A stretch of 64,000 bases of DNA from Planococcus citri (Eukaryota; Arthropoda; Insecta; Hemiptera; Pseudococcidae): positions 19,799,230-19,863,229 of the forward strand of contig NC_088677.1 in the NCBI RefSeq assembly GCF_950023065.1. Direction: 5' to 3'. Positions 31,601 to 41,829 of this stretch are shown piece by piece. The notes below the pieces were generated by a model. The model worked only from the letters and a program-made list of their open reading frames with translations. It ran no database searches and was not told the origin of the DNA. Each line of letters starts with the position of its first letter. Positions within the stretch are counted from its first letter, which is position 1. The position numbers were made by a program, and so were the translations under genes.

Positions 31601-31720
31601 GAGCGAGGTTTGAAATCATTACAAGAAATTAGTATTATTTTCTTAGAATCGAATAGTGAAAAAAGGAACGTACGTCCCTTTTTTCACTGACAAGGTCACT
31701 AGGTTACTTGATGGTGGTGG

Positions 31721-32194
31721 CAGTCTACACAGCAGCAGCCGGCCTTGGAGCCTACCCAGCGTTTCCAACCGACACAGGACCCTGTTGTGGAGCACACACT
31801 GGCTTTTGAGCCAACACAATCTAGCAATTCCGCTGATTACGATTACGAGACGCGAAGCGAAGCGTCAAGTACTTAAACTTCTAATTGTACGTTATAAGCA
31901 AAAATATTGTGTGTTGTGGCTGAAGTTGGTGATAGCGACTGCGAAGTAAAACCGGCGTTCTATAAATTAGAAGGATACGAAACAGTGGCGAAAGCTTCGC
32001 TGAATCCAGTCACCGAGACGCAACTGAAAGCACAACGGTTATATGTTCCCGAAATCGTTACTTGATGGTTGATGCGGTAATGTTAATTCTCTAAATCCCC
32101 TTACGATTTGACTGTAAAATTTCAATTGTTATTTTTTTGTTTTCAGACGTTTTCTGAAGAAGAAGAAGAAGAAGAAGAAGAAGAAGAAGCTTAA
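31721..32194 (+). CDS. Gln/Pro-rich and poly-Glu exon fragments
   Basis: Three pieces of an uncertain gene. 31721-31876 encodes a Q/P/T-rich frame (QSTQQQPALEPTQRFQPTQD) ending in TAA. 31898-32065 encodes a balanced 55-residue frame (VKPAFYKLEGYETVAKASLN) ending in TGA. 32147-32194 follows a TTTTCAG acceptor and encodes TFS, eleven Glu, Ala, stop. The GAA run is also a microsatellite, so the poly-Glu exon may be fortuitous. No consistent splice model joins the three. Confidence 0.25.
32154..32190 (+). repeat. (GAA)n microsatellite
   Basis: About 12 uninterrupted GAA units, in frame as poly-Glu in the exon-like sequence 32147-32194. Confidence 0.9.
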
Positions 32195-32501
32195 AACATG
32201 TGTAAAACAGAATTTGGTTTCTCGTTTTTTTGTTACAATTTTGATTTCAATCAAATTTTTATGTTTTAAGACGACATTATATAACACACGTAATGCAGGT
32301 TTTTGCCTATCTCTTTTTTTTTCTAATTTTTTTCTAAATAATATATAACTTTTATAAAACACATGTGATGTAGGCTTTTGCCTATCTCTTTGTTTTCTTA
32401 TGTTTTCTATAAATAATATATGTATAACTGTTATAACATATTGAAATAAATTTGTTAGAAGATTGGCGAGCATTCTTTCTAATAAATTCAACTAATTAAT
32501 T

Positions 32502-32911
32502 CTTCGTCGTGGAACGAAATGTTTTCAATGCAAAAATTTCGGCTATAAGGGCTATCAGTTCTATTTTAGACAACCCGATCATCCGATTGACAACCGAGGA
32601 CCACCGCACCGAGGTAAGCAAAACTTTTACAGTTATAGACCCGGAGGCAGTTACCACCCGAGGAATCAATATAACTCGAAGTATGAAAATTATGGAAACA
32701 GATTTGGAAGAGGTGGACGACCCTATAGAGGTTGAGGTCGAGGTCGAGGAAGTAGTAGAGGTTATGGCAGGTATGATAGAGGCGACCGTTCGAGGCATTA
32801 CGATAGAAGGAAGGATAGTAGGAATTACAGGAGTGAGAAAACGCCCGAGAAACAGAAAGAACCGAAAGGATCCCCCGACAAGAAAGGTGATCAAAAGAAG
32901 AAGTAGAGGTT
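32502..32911 (+). pseudogene. Copia gag C-terminal remnant
   Basis: The frame reads CFQCKNFGYKGYQFYF, a CCHC knuckle in which the His and last Cys are replaced by Tyr. An RG/Tyr-rich segment (FGRGGRPYRG) follows, an in-frame TGA (32731-32733), then a basic Lys-rich tail to TAG. Two of four zinc ligands are lost, so it cannot bind zinc normally. Confidence 0.7.
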
Positions 32912-33244
32912 AATATTATTTTTCGTTTGTTCAATATAGAAGTATACACCGAAGATAGATGAGTAGCAGTTGTAAACGCTGTGGCTAATACGCACAGACG
33001 TTTGCTTCGAGTACATACCATATTGTTTCGCTCACTTCTAATTTCTCGATAACCCAAACAAACCTCGTGATACAAACCACTCCAATATCAATCTCTTTGA
33101 CATTAATTATTGTCGATTTTGCAATTTTTGTCCAGATTAGACCAACTAAATAATCTCATGTTGTTTTTCTCGTCATTCGAAGCTTCGAAAATGACGATGT
33201 TGTACAATTGGAACACAGACCGACATCACGAAGTAAATTCTGTG

Positions 33245-35070
33245 TAAACCAAACAAAGAAGATGAATCTGATACCAAATGGATCGAAGAAGAGGTCAACC
33301 TAACAGCCCTGAGTACAAAAGAATTAATCGAAGATATGTGTATTAAGAGACACTTTAATTCCGAGTTAGACAAATTGAAGAAATATCACGAGATTACCGA
33401 GCCAACAAAGGATTTGGAAACCTTTGCATTGATCACAGCAATGATCTCAGATCCAACGACGTATAAACAAGCAATGGCCTCAGATGAAAGTTTCGAGTGG
33501 AAGAAAGCCATAGCAAAAGAACTCGAGTCTATGGAAGAGAATGAAGTTTGGGAAAAAGTCAGGAGACCCAAAAATACGAAGACTATAAGAAACACACCAT
33601 TGTAGATTCGATGATGGTATTCAAGAAGAAATATGATACGAAAGGTGAGGTAAAATACAAAGCTCGATTAGTAGCCTGAGGATTCAAAGATAGACGCAGT
33701 ATGGCGATATCAAAGATATATGCTCCAGTTTCCCGAATAACCACCGTCAGAACAGGCTTGTCAATAATCAATCAAATGGGCCTACATGCAAGACAACTTG
33801 ATGTTGATACAGCCTTTCTGAACGGAGACCTTGAAGAAGAAACATACATGGAAATTCCCGAGTGTATGAATATGTCCGAGAAACACCGAGCAAAGTATGT
33901 ACTACGATTGAAGAAATCGCTTTACGGATTAAAACAGAGCCCAACGTGTTGGAACCGGAAATTTGCGGAAAAACTTGAGGAATTAGGTTTCGAGGCAGAT
34001 GTCAATGAACCTTGTTTATTCTGGATAAGAATCGAAGGATTTCAAGGATTCTTAATCGTTTATGTTGATGACATGATATTTGTCGGAAACAACCTGAAGA
34101 TGTTGGAAAAATTCATCCAAGATTTAAAGAAAATATTCAAGATGAAAGATATGGGAGAACCCAAGAAGTTTCTAGGATTGAACATCACCCGAGACAAGAA
34201 TACCTGAGAACTTACATTGGACCAAGCTGAATACTGCGAAGAAGTATTGAAAAGATTTCATATGGATAGATGTAATCCAACAAACATCCCAATGACACCG
34301 AGATGTAAATACCCAAAAATGGAACCCAAACCAAATCAAATATTGAAGCAAAATAAGAAAGAACGGAGAAGACAGAAAAAGGTGCAAAAGCAGAAATTCG
34401 ACGGAGCCCCCTTTCCTTATAGAGAAGCAGTTGGCAGTCTGCTTTATCTTGGAAACGCGACTTGTCCCGATATCTCTTTTGCGATAAATTGGCTGAGCAG
34501 AAAACAATGCGAGCCAAAACAAGAAGACTGGCAAGCGGTAAAACAAGTCCTGAGAGGAACGACGAATTAAGGCTTAAAATACACTGGAAAGGAAAAAGGA
34601 ATCGTAGGATATTCCGACTCAAGTTTTGGAGATTGTGACGATACCCGAAGATCTACAGCCGGAGTAATTGTTCTACTAAATGGAGATTTAGTAACATGGT
34701 CAAGCAAACGCCAGTCAATGGTTGCTAATTCTACGTGCGAAGCAGAATACATTGCGATCAACTCGTGTTTATTAGAATGCGTAGGAATTAACGCATCAAT
34801 CACCCGAGCTACCGGAGAAAACTTCGAGCCATTCCTGATCAACGGAGATAACACAGCATCTCTGAAGTGTACGAATAAACCAGGATCACCGAAGTTAAAA
34901 CATCTGACAGATTTAAGGTTCACACCATTCTTCATTACGTCATTGAAGATAAAGTGAAACTTGAATGGGTTAAATCTGAGGAACAAGACGCAGACATTCT
35001 CATGAAAGCTCTACCGAAAGAAGCTTTTAAAAAATTCCGGAGTTGTCTTTTGTGTGAAGTGAAGAACTGA
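33245..35070 (+). pseudogene. Copia reverse transcriptase/RNase H, frameshifted
   Basis: Begins with the domain-opening helix (YKQAMASDESFEWKKAIAKE, about 33460). The frame shifts near 33580, has a TGA within the KARLVA-GF motif, then continues through DVDTAFLNGD (about 33800) and the catalytic YVDD box (about 34060). A second in-frame TGA at 34205-34207 precedes LDQAEYCEEVLKRF. The conserved SLLYLGNATCPDISFAIN (about 34440) leads to TAA at 34570, after which the RNase H frame (YSDSSFGD, STAGVIVLL, CEAEYIAI) runs on to a second shift near 34915 and TGA at 35070. Not functional. Confidence 0.88.
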
Positions 35071-35135
35071 GAGTTTCCCCGAGAGTGAAGAAGGAAAAAC
35101 TAGGAAAAATGACCCGAGTCACTAAATAATTTCTT

Positions 35136-35456
35136 TTGTTCACAGATCCAGGTTTCATTGACAATGCGATCGAGGCTTTTGAAACCATTCTCCAAGTCTG
35201 CGATCAATACGGAGAAAAACCTGTCGGAAAGGTTCAGCACTACCTGGACGCACTCAAGGTGGAAAATATGTCCATTTTGGAAAGACATCCGGAAAAACAC
35301 CGACAATCCCGACATCGTAAACAGGCGCATAAGAAAGCGATGGATAACCGAGATGATGGAATAGAAGAAGACTTTCTATCGGACGAAAATCGAAGTCAAA
35401 GTCCACCACGGCCTCAACAGGGACCTCCACCGGCCGGCGCTGGAATACCTGTCTAA
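35136..35456 (+). CDS. Accessory ORF at 3' end of the copia element
   Basis: 106 codons between RNase H and the 3' LTR. A splice acceptor (TTTTGTTCACAG) ends at about 35146, just inside the frame. The protein has an amphipathic helix (NAIEAFETILQVCDQYGEKP), a His/Lys/Arg-rich middle (HRQSRHRKQAHKKAMDN), an acidic patch and a Pro-rich end. Unlike the RT region it is undamaged. It may be expressed from a spliced subgenomic RNA, or it could be a trapped host exon. No known family. Confidence 0.45.
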   Translation: MFTDPGFIDNAIEAFETILQVCDQYGEKPVGKVQHYLDALKVENMSILERHPEKHRQSRHRKQAHKKAMDNRDDGIEEDFLSDENRSQSPPRPQQGPPPAGAGIPV

Positions 35457-35581
35457 TTTCCCGAGTTGTTACCTGAGTAGAAAATATTGTATTGTATTCC
35501 TTTCAAAGACTGAAAATGTCTTATGATTAAGTTGTATAATGTTACCTGAGATCCGGAGAGGTACCTCACGCAGGGAGGGAG

Positions 35582-35825
35582 TGTCGACGGCTGCCGCGTA
35601 GCTGCGCCGACACCCGTGTAACCAGGCCCTTGGCCAAGCTATCCCGAGTACCTGAATGTAGCGCGGCTTCTCCGCGCACTTGCTGTTTTGTCCTTAACGT
35701 GGTATGATATGTATACTCTCCCTGTAATTATTGCGATTAATTGTTTTAAGCGTTTATTTCGAGTGTTATTTTGAGTTTGTTTTACAAGAATATATTTCTA
35801 TTCTTTTACAAAGGTGTTCCGTTCA
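35582..35825 (+). repeat. Putative copia 3' LTR
   Basis: Starts TGTCGACGGCTGCCGCG directly after a polypurine run. The first 33 bp form an imperfect hairpin (GTGTCG ... CGACAC). The end is placed at GTTCA (35825). No second copy exists in the window, so the boundaries are inferred. Confidence 0.5.
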
Positions 35826-36585
35826 TTTTATAATACTTTACGTATTATTTGACTGCTGTCAAGTTTGAATGTGAATTTTAAATTCCCGTTGTAAATTAGA
35901 ATGCCGAGACAAGTAAAACTTTTAAAGTTTTTCGACATGAGTGTTGTGACAGGTGCGCGCATTGTTTTAGTATCCGCCTGTCTGCTTTTTCTGGTAAGTA
36001 AAGTGTTTGATAAATAGGTAAATAATGTACGCTTTGAAAAAAAATTCACTTACGTTTTGAAAATGAACTGGTAATTGAAAAACATGGGAAAAACAAAAAA
36101 AGTGTTGAAAAGTTGAAATTTTAAAATGACCATTTCTCGTACTTTAATCGTACTGCATCCCATTTTACTTACGTTAAGAAATGATACAAGAAGAGATTAT
36201 TATTCTCGTTCAATACGGACTGAGTTCGGGAATGGGAAGATGAAAGAAGACGATAATTGGATGCCAAAGTACAGCGACGTCACCGAAACGAACGAGAGCC
36301 CAGTTTCACACTTGGGACCAGCCATCATCAAGCAGCTCGAATCCAGTATACTTCCCACCCGCTCCTCCCAGTATTCCGCAGCCAGCGCCTGGACTTCCAG
36401 TGCCTCCTTTTTTTTTGAATATTAAAAACTGATTTTTCCTTCTGTTTTAAAAATATTAAATAATTGTACTTTTTGTTAAATTGTAGTAAAGACTAATTTT
36501 TTCATCCTAAATTGGATTTTAGCTTCTTGTAATACTGTGTACGTTATAGTATTTACCTGTTTGTTTTTGTATTGTTTTGAACTTG
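35826..36585. other. Intergenic with weak Pro/Ser-rich frames
   Basis: Two frames overlap at 36128-36430: one starts at ATG 36128 and contains YSDVTETNESPVSHLGPAII; the other is Pro-rich (PVYFPPAPPSIPQPAPGLPV). Neither has a secure start or splice context. The rest is A/T-rich. Confidence 0.35.
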
Positions 36586-36741
36586 ATGAGGATTTTCGTC
36601 TCCTCGATATCGAAGCGAGAGCATTTGTAGATATGGCGCATCAAGTGGATTTTTTAACACATTACTTACGTACCTCATCGCGCGATCCTACGTAACGACA
36701 AAATTCGTGTTGTATACGACGCATCCGCGAAGACTAAATGT
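36586..36741 (+). pseudogene. BEL/Pao reverse transcriptase fragment
   Basis: The frame YVPHRAILRNDKIRVVYDAS then AKTK matches the start of the BEL/Pao RT domain (YxPHH-x-V ... K-x-R-V-V-F-D-A-S-A-K). The preceding 75 bp in another frame (LLDIEARAFVDMAHQVDFLT) fits the segment just before it, so a frameshift lies near 36667. Only about 50 codons remain. Confidence 0.65.
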
Positions 36742-36804
36742 TTTCCATGCAGCTCTATGTAATTCTCCAATTCAATGTTCTATTGTTGGATGCAGTGATA
36801 TTAG

Positions 36805-36907
36805 CAGCTGGGTGTTCCGCTGCTCCGGATTGAGTCTGCCGAGTTTGATCCTAACGCTCAGTCGACTCCTTTTGTGGAAAGGAGGCACCACAATGCGCCT
36901 CCCCTCG
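36805..36907 (+). CDS. Possible internal exon upstream of the THAP gene
   Basis: Between an acceptor-like TATTAG and a GTAAGT donor (36908). Frame QLGVPLLRIESAEFDPNAQS followed by a Pro-rich end, phase 1. It might join the acceptor TTCTACAG (37440) just upstream of the THAP start. Weak on its own. Confidence 0.25.
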
Positions 36908-37106
36908 GTAAGTTCAAGATAACCACTAATTTAATGTGTTGGAAAAAAAAATCCTAAATTTTTATCTGTGTAACTATACTGAGAACATGTTTGGAGACTC
37001 GATATTATTTAGAAAAATCGAAATCAATTTCATTGAAGTGAAGCAAGATGTGCTAGCTCTGAAGTTTTTCTACGCCAGCAAAATGCTACCTTCTTGCTAT
37101 GTGGTG

Positions 37107-37334
37107 CCGGAATATGAGACACTTTTTGCCAAAAATTGCTAGCAAATCAGTCGCGATTTAGTCGCATGTACGTATAGCAGAATGCAGAGCAAAGTGCTAA
37201 CAAAATGCTAGCTTTTCGCTAGCTTTGTGCCAGCTACGTGCTAGCTATTTGCGCGCAATTCTGCTACTCTAATGCGACCTAATCGCAACTGATTTGCTAT
37301 AGCATTTTTTGTGAAAAAGTGTCTCAAATTCCGG
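37107..37334. mobile_element. 228-bp MITE with about 60-bp inverted ends
   Basis: The left end CCGGAATATGAGACACTTTT and the reverse complement of the right end (CCGGAATTTGAGACACTTTT) match, and the similarity continues about 60 bp inward (CAAATCAGT-x-GCGATT-x-GTCGCAT). The centre has GCTAGC-type palindromes, like the 49-kb element. The element sits in what would be an intron upstream of the THAP gene. Target-site duplication not clear. Confidence 0.65.
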
Positions 37335-37479
37335 TCAACTGGGTGAGCATTGAAATATTGCCTTACAAACTGCTGGACTATTTAACTTGGTAGTTGACAT
37401 TTTGAAAATATGTGTTTCGATATGTTTCATGTTCTACAGTCCACGAAACCCCCCCCCCGCACGCAGTACCGAGTACACT

Positions 37480-37915
37480 ATGGAGTGCCATCTGTGCGGG
37501 CAAACCACTGCCGACTCCTTTCATCGGTAAGTATTTCAACAATCAATCACTTTCATTTATAATCGCCGAATTTAAACGAAACAAAAAGTTGAATCGCGTA
37601 AAATTATGTTACAGCATACCTGCAGATCCGGCGACCCGCGCAGTTTGGCTGGAAATTCTCGGCGTCGAAGAAGATGATGTTACGATCCCAGAAATTAGGC
37701 TCTGCAACCAACATTTTCTGCGTGGCGACATCTATCGGAATGCATACTCGATTCGGCGAAACTTGAGGGAAGGAGCCTTGCCGGTCGCGACTGCAAGGTA
37801 CGTATAAATTGATAGAATAATAAAAATTTTAAAAAAAATGATCACTTTTTAACCCCGTTTGTTTTTTAAAAATATGTGTAGCGATGCCGAAGATGCTGCT
37901 GATGACAGCGAATGA
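37480..37915 (+). CDS. 87-aa THAP-domain protein (three exons)
   Basis: Exon 1: 37480-37526 (ATG; donor GTAAGT). Exon 2: 37615-37797 (acceptor TTACAG; donor GTACGT). Exon 3: 37882-37915 (acceptor TGTGTAG; TGA). Both junctions preserve frame. The protein shows the THAP zinc-finger signature in order: CHLC near the start, FHRIP, the invariant W (RAVWLEILGV), then LCNQHF giving C-x2-H, and the A-L-P end motif (LREGALPVA), then a short acidic tail (SDAEDAADDSE). THAP domains bind DNA and are found in host regulators and P-element transposases. At 87 residues this is a THAP-only protein. CDS GC content is well above its surroundings. Strong model because splicing assembles the domain exactly. Confidence 0.8.
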
Positions 37916-38664
37916 AATTATTATACAGGTATGTACGTTAGCTATATCCTATGCTTTAGAGAGATATGATTAATTGATTAGAAATTCTATTCTGATGAAT
38001 CGGTGAGAACAGAAAGGGAGCAAGTCACATTTTTGAATTATTTTTTATTCACGGATAAGGGGGTTTAAAAGTACGGCGGATCAACGGGTAATGTCAGATT
38101 TCTGCAAAACTGTCGGGAAAGTGGTGTAAGTATTTATTTGGGCGCAGAGAACGGCCGGATTCGCATTAATGACTTTTTTGTTAAATTTTTTGAATTCCTC
38201 GAAAAATAACTAACATTTCCGAGAAGACCATTTTTTGAAATTCAAGTTCAACTCTATAGGTACCGGAAAAGTATGAAAAATTTACAACTTCGGCTAAAAG
38301 TCTTATATACCTCGAGAGGTTTTTGGCTACTTGATGTACTTAAAATGTAGAATCAAGCCATATTCGTGCCCGAGCAACTTCAACAGAAATTTTGGCGATA
38401 TTAAACAGTGCTAAAAATTGTGTCTTGGGGTCCTCTTTCATTGACCTTAACCATGTTTCCCAAAAATTTCTGATTTTTCAAATAAATCAGTTTTTCGTTA
38501 TTCTTGAAAAATGCGTAAATGTAATTAGCCCCTTTCTGTTATCACTGACTCACATGAAACGTACTTTCGTTAAAATATTCTAGTTCCTTCGACACTGTAA
38601 AAATATTCGAGTTCACATCAAAGTTTTGTTGTTTTTTTTTTGTTCTCAGATATTGGAGGTCGTT
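37916..38664. other. Intergenic, nothing recognised
   Basis: AT-rich. No coding, RNA or repeat feature seen beyond short A/T runs. Confidence 0.4.
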
Positions 38665-38980
38665 ACCAGTGGTTTTTAAAAATGTATTGATAATTTTGTA
38701 TTTTTTTTTTTTTCGTTTTGTTTACTGTTACAGCGAGTTTTGTCGCTTTTTACCAATGGTTTTTAAAAATGTATTCATAATTTTGTATTTTTTTTTTTTC
38801 GTTTTGTTTACGGTTACAGCGAGTTTTGTCGCTTTTTACCAGTGGTTTTTAAAAATGTATTCATAATTTTGTATTTTTTTTTTTTCGTTTTGTTTACTGT
38901 TACAGCGAGTTTTGTCGCTTTTTACCAGTGGTTTTTAAAAATGTATTCATAATTTTGTATTTTTTTTTTTCGTTTTTTTC
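38665..38980 (+). repeat. Tandem repeat, 86-87-bp unit, about 3.6 copies
   Basis: Units begin at 38671, 38758, 38844 and 38930 with GGTTTTTAAAAATGTATT, contain a long T run, and end with GTTACAGCGAGTTTTGTCGC. Very low divergence between copies. Confidence 0.92.
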
Positions 38981-39053
38981 GATTATTAAAGTTTTTTAAT
39001 TATTGTTTTTTAAAAATGTCATCCTATTTCTGTTTTTTACTTTTCCTCTTGTA

Positions 39054-39990
39054 CAGGGTCATCCAGAATAAACGCTCACACGTAAAACGGCTTTCGCGTC
39101 TGACTGAGGGATTTTTTCCCCCTTCCAAACACACCACTGAATTCTCCAACTCCGGACAAGAAAAAATATATGTGGTTTCAGTTGGTTCCAGTTCGTTGAT
39201 GCGTCAAAATGTACTCTCTTAAAAAACGCAATTTTTTAAAAAAAATCCAAAAAAATGCCAAATTTTGAAAATTTTGAAAAATTTTAGTAAAAACTCCAAA
39301 AAAACGCATCCTAAAAAGCCGGCATGGAGCGTTCCGACTGTCTCGAAGTGTCCCGAGCTAAAATACGAAGTTATAGGCACTTCACATCCCAAATCGAAAG
39401 GCACGAGCGGTGCCAAACGAACGCGCATGTCGGAGAATATCGAGAAGGCACGGAGCCGCACGGAGCATTATTGTGCAGGTGAAATCAACCGGCACGAGCG
39501 TTGCTAGACTGGCGCAGGAGCGGGGCGTGTCTCCAACTGCTTATGAACGCATTCTAACCTGAATATCACTTTGTTTCCGCGTAAAATTCAAATTTACCCC
39601 GTCAGCACAAAAAAATGGAAACTTGGAAAGGCATTCCCACAGATTTTGGCTCCTATCTTGATCATAATCGCTACAAACTCAGCAAATAGGCTCATTTCTG
39701 GTTGGATGGATATGAAAACGAGTTGAATTGTGTATTTGGAGCACCACAAACCCTTATGAGTTTGTCACAATTGCACTTTTCCTTCAACCTATTATTCAAC
39801 TATAGCAAAAATTGACGGTTCTTAAGGGAGTACATTTTGACGCATCAACGAACTGGAACCAACTGAAACCACATATATTTTTTCTTGTCCGGTGTTGGAG
39901 AATTCAGTGGTGTGTTTGGAAGGGGGAAAAAATCCCTCAGTCAGACGCGAAAGCCGTTTTACGTGTGAGCGTTTATTCTGGATGACCCTG
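39054..39990. mobile_element. 937-bp Tc1/mariner-type MITE with about 170-bp TIRs
   Basis: Ends CAGGGTCATCCAGAATAAAC and its exact reverse complement, flanked on both sides by TA (39052-39053, 39991-39992). The TA target duplication and CAGGGT-type ends are typical of Tc1/mariner relatives. The arms pair over about 170 bp with only a few differences (for example AACTCCGG versus AACACCGG). The centre has no transposase; a short frame at 39265-39507 is not transposase-like. Non-autonomous. As RNA it would fold into a near-perfect 170-bp hairpin. Confidence 0.88.
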
Positions 39991-40210
39991 TATTATTTTG
40001 TTTTTTTTTTTGTATTTTGTTTTCGATTCTTGACGCTTATTTCCAGTCATTTTTGTCGGTTTTTAATTATCTTTTTTAAAAATTTTGAATAATTTCAAGC
40101 CCAAAATTGAGCATGTGTTTTGACATTTTTGAAACAGTGTTGGGCTCAAAATTCATCAAAAATGCTCAAAAAAAAGTATTGATAAAAATGTACGATGAAA
40201 AGTTACCTAT

Positions 40211-40318
40211 GGTTCTTGTTCATCACTAATGGTAACCACTTAATGTTCTGTGGTTACCACTAATCACTAATGGTAACCACACTCTTTTTCATGGTTACCA
40301 TTTATTACGAACAAGCAA
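40211..40318. repeat. Small palindromic repeat with GGTAACCAC motifs
   Basis: Arms TTCTTGTTC / GAACAAG enclose several alternating TGGTAACCAC and GTGGTTACCA elements. Possibly a tiny MITE. Confidence 0.5.
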
Positions 40319-41028
40319 AATGACCCGCCCTTGGGGCAGGGAATAAATCTCGCAAAATACCATATAATAACTGAGAAATTATAAAAAAATGATAATTTTT
40401 GACATTTTGTAATTTTTTGGCTACATTGTGAAGGGATTTATTCACTAGAAAAAAAAATGTTTTTTCACTTCTCAAAATCCAAAATTTTGAGAGCTTTTGC
40501 CCTAAACTTAATTGGGTCGTTTTGCTTATGTTTTTTAAAACTGCTACAAAAAAATCACTCAAATTTTCAAGTTTATAAGCCAAAAAATCTGATTCTTCCC
40601 ATAAAAAACATCGTTCTCTCAATCTCAATTGTCAAAATTAAAATTTTCAAAAGATTTTGTCCTCGCTATTCCTGGCTCAATTTGTTTGATTATTGTTCTT
40701 TCAATTATCAAAATTAAAATGTTTAAATTCCATCTTGCATCCTTTCTGCCATGTATAGTGTGGTGCACCTATACATAAGATGATGGCAAGATTACCATTT
40801 TGGATTCTCTCCCCACGAATAAAAAGAAACACTAGTTGGTAGTGAATCGATCATAAAAATTTTCTTTCTATGCGTAATTTTTTGTGTAAATTTCCATAAA
40901 ATAATTATTGCAGAACAAAAAAATTCATGTAAAGCTCATATAACAAAACAAAAATTACTTAGAATATCGACCAAAATCGTTCAAAATTGTTAAACAACGA
41001 TCCGTGTGCACGATAGCCGGACATGGAC
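40319..41028. other. Intergenic, AT-rich
   Basis: No gene recognised. Short T-rich frames only. Confidence 0.35.
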
Positions 41029-41148
41029 AGAGAATCAGCACGTTAGAAGAATCCCTCGCTACGATAATTGATTCGATTTCCTGCACATAGAGAATCAGCA
41101 CGTTAGAGGAATCCCTCGCTACGATAATTGATTCGATTTCCTGCACAT
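41029..41148 (+). repeat. 60-bp tandem duplication
   Basis: Two copies, 41029-41088 and 41089-41148, beginning AGAGAATCAGCACGTTAGA and ending GATTTCCTGCACAT. They differ at one position (AAGAA/AGGAA). Confidence 0.93.
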
Positions 41149-41201
41149 TTTATTTTTATCTATAGTCAAACAATTCTACTTCTTATTGTATTACCAATTA
41201 A

Positions 41202-41330
41202 ATAATCTCCATCAGCACAGGGTATAAATTCTTTGTATGTATTACAGGTGTTCGATAATTCGTTTTCTTTCACGGTGTTTTTTCTCAAAAAGTTTATCGA
41301 GGTCAGTGTTTCTCGAATCCGTGGTAAGTG
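41202..41330 (+). promoter_or_regulatory. TATA promoter and 5' exon shared by two genes, copy A
   Basis: ATCTCCATCAGCAC, then GGGTATAAATTC (TATA box at 41222-41228), then a transcribed-looking segment ending TCGAATCCGTG before a GTAAGTGTG donor (41324). About 120 bp match 43162-43285, upstream of the KW gene at 43339, with the TATA box, 5' exon and donor all conserved. The likely first coding region is the zinc-finger locus downstream. Confidence 0.6.
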
Positions 41331-41434
41331 TGTCTCGATGCGAGGTCAACCCCTCATATAAATGCGAATGATCGGATAAAAATAAAATTCCCACAGCTCG
41401 CCGATTACATTATAGGCCAGCAGCGAAAGCACAG

Positions 41435-41569
41435 ATGTCGGAGCACTGTCTCGTTGGCTGCTCAATCGGGTTCATTGTACTCCACGCCGAACAACTTTTT
41501 CTAAATTGGTTATGGAATAAGGACCACGTTTCGTCATTTGATAAAAAAAAACGTTACTTAACAGTTTAG
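41435..41569 (+). CDS. Short ORF, possible 5' coding exon of the zinc-finger locus
   Basis: ATG just after CACAG, 44 codons (MSEHCLVGCSIGFIVLHAEQ ... LNWLWNKDHVSSF). A further frame at 41575-41690 (AYYQDIDAPSLIDHLNLYQM) runs into a 10-C run at 41666-41675, after which the coding-like sequence continues in another frame (QMQIDEEPAEEYEPKVNDWI). This looks like a homopolymer-length frameshift. Links to the zinc-finger exons are unproven. Confidence 0.3.
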   Translation: MSEHCLVGCSIGFIVLHAEQLFLNWLWNKDHVSSFDKKKRYLTV

Positions 41570-41829
41570 AGACTGCTGTGGGCTTACTCGTTGCCTATTA
41601 CCAGGATATCGATGCGCCCAGTCTTATCGATCATTTGAATTTGTATCAAATGCCTGAGGAGCCCCCCCCCCCAAGAAGAAATAAATGGTCATTGAAAACC
41701 ATGTTCCCAATGAACAAATGCAGATTGATGAGGAGCCAGCTGAAGAGTACGAGCCGAAGGTGAACGACTGGATAGAGACAATGGTATCTCACACAGTCAG
41801 ATACCAAAGATGACGATGACGACCTTTAA

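Larger units (their letters stand above)
32500..35825 (+). mobile_element. Decayed Ty1/copia retrotransposon
   Basis: Order on the plus strand: degenerate gag zinc knuckle and RG-rich tail (32500-32911), no recognisable protease/integrase, reverse transcriptase and RNase H (33245-35070), an extra 3' ORF (35136-35456), a purine run (GGGAGGGAG) and a putative 3' LTR starting TGTCGACGG (35582). Copia identity rests on the YVDD box, the DVDTAFLNGDLEEE block and the copia-type RNase H (STAGVIVLL, CEAEYIAI). Disabled by a frameshift near 33580 and in-frame stops at 33678-33680 and 34205-34207. The 5' LTR and most of gag-pro-int are missing. Confidence 0.85.

Noticed and set aside
32509..32913. Val/Glu/Met-rich plus-strand ORF and overlapping minus-strand Ser/Thr ORFs
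   Set aside because: Other-frame readings of the copia gag RG-rich segment, which shows the degenerate zinc knuckle in its own frame.
34172..34622. Minus-strand ORFs of 124-136 codons
   Set aside because: Antisense shadows of the copia RT/RNase H frame.
38669..38866. 65-codon ORF rich in Phe/Val/Leu
   Set aside because: Produced by the 86-bp tandem repeat with long T runs.
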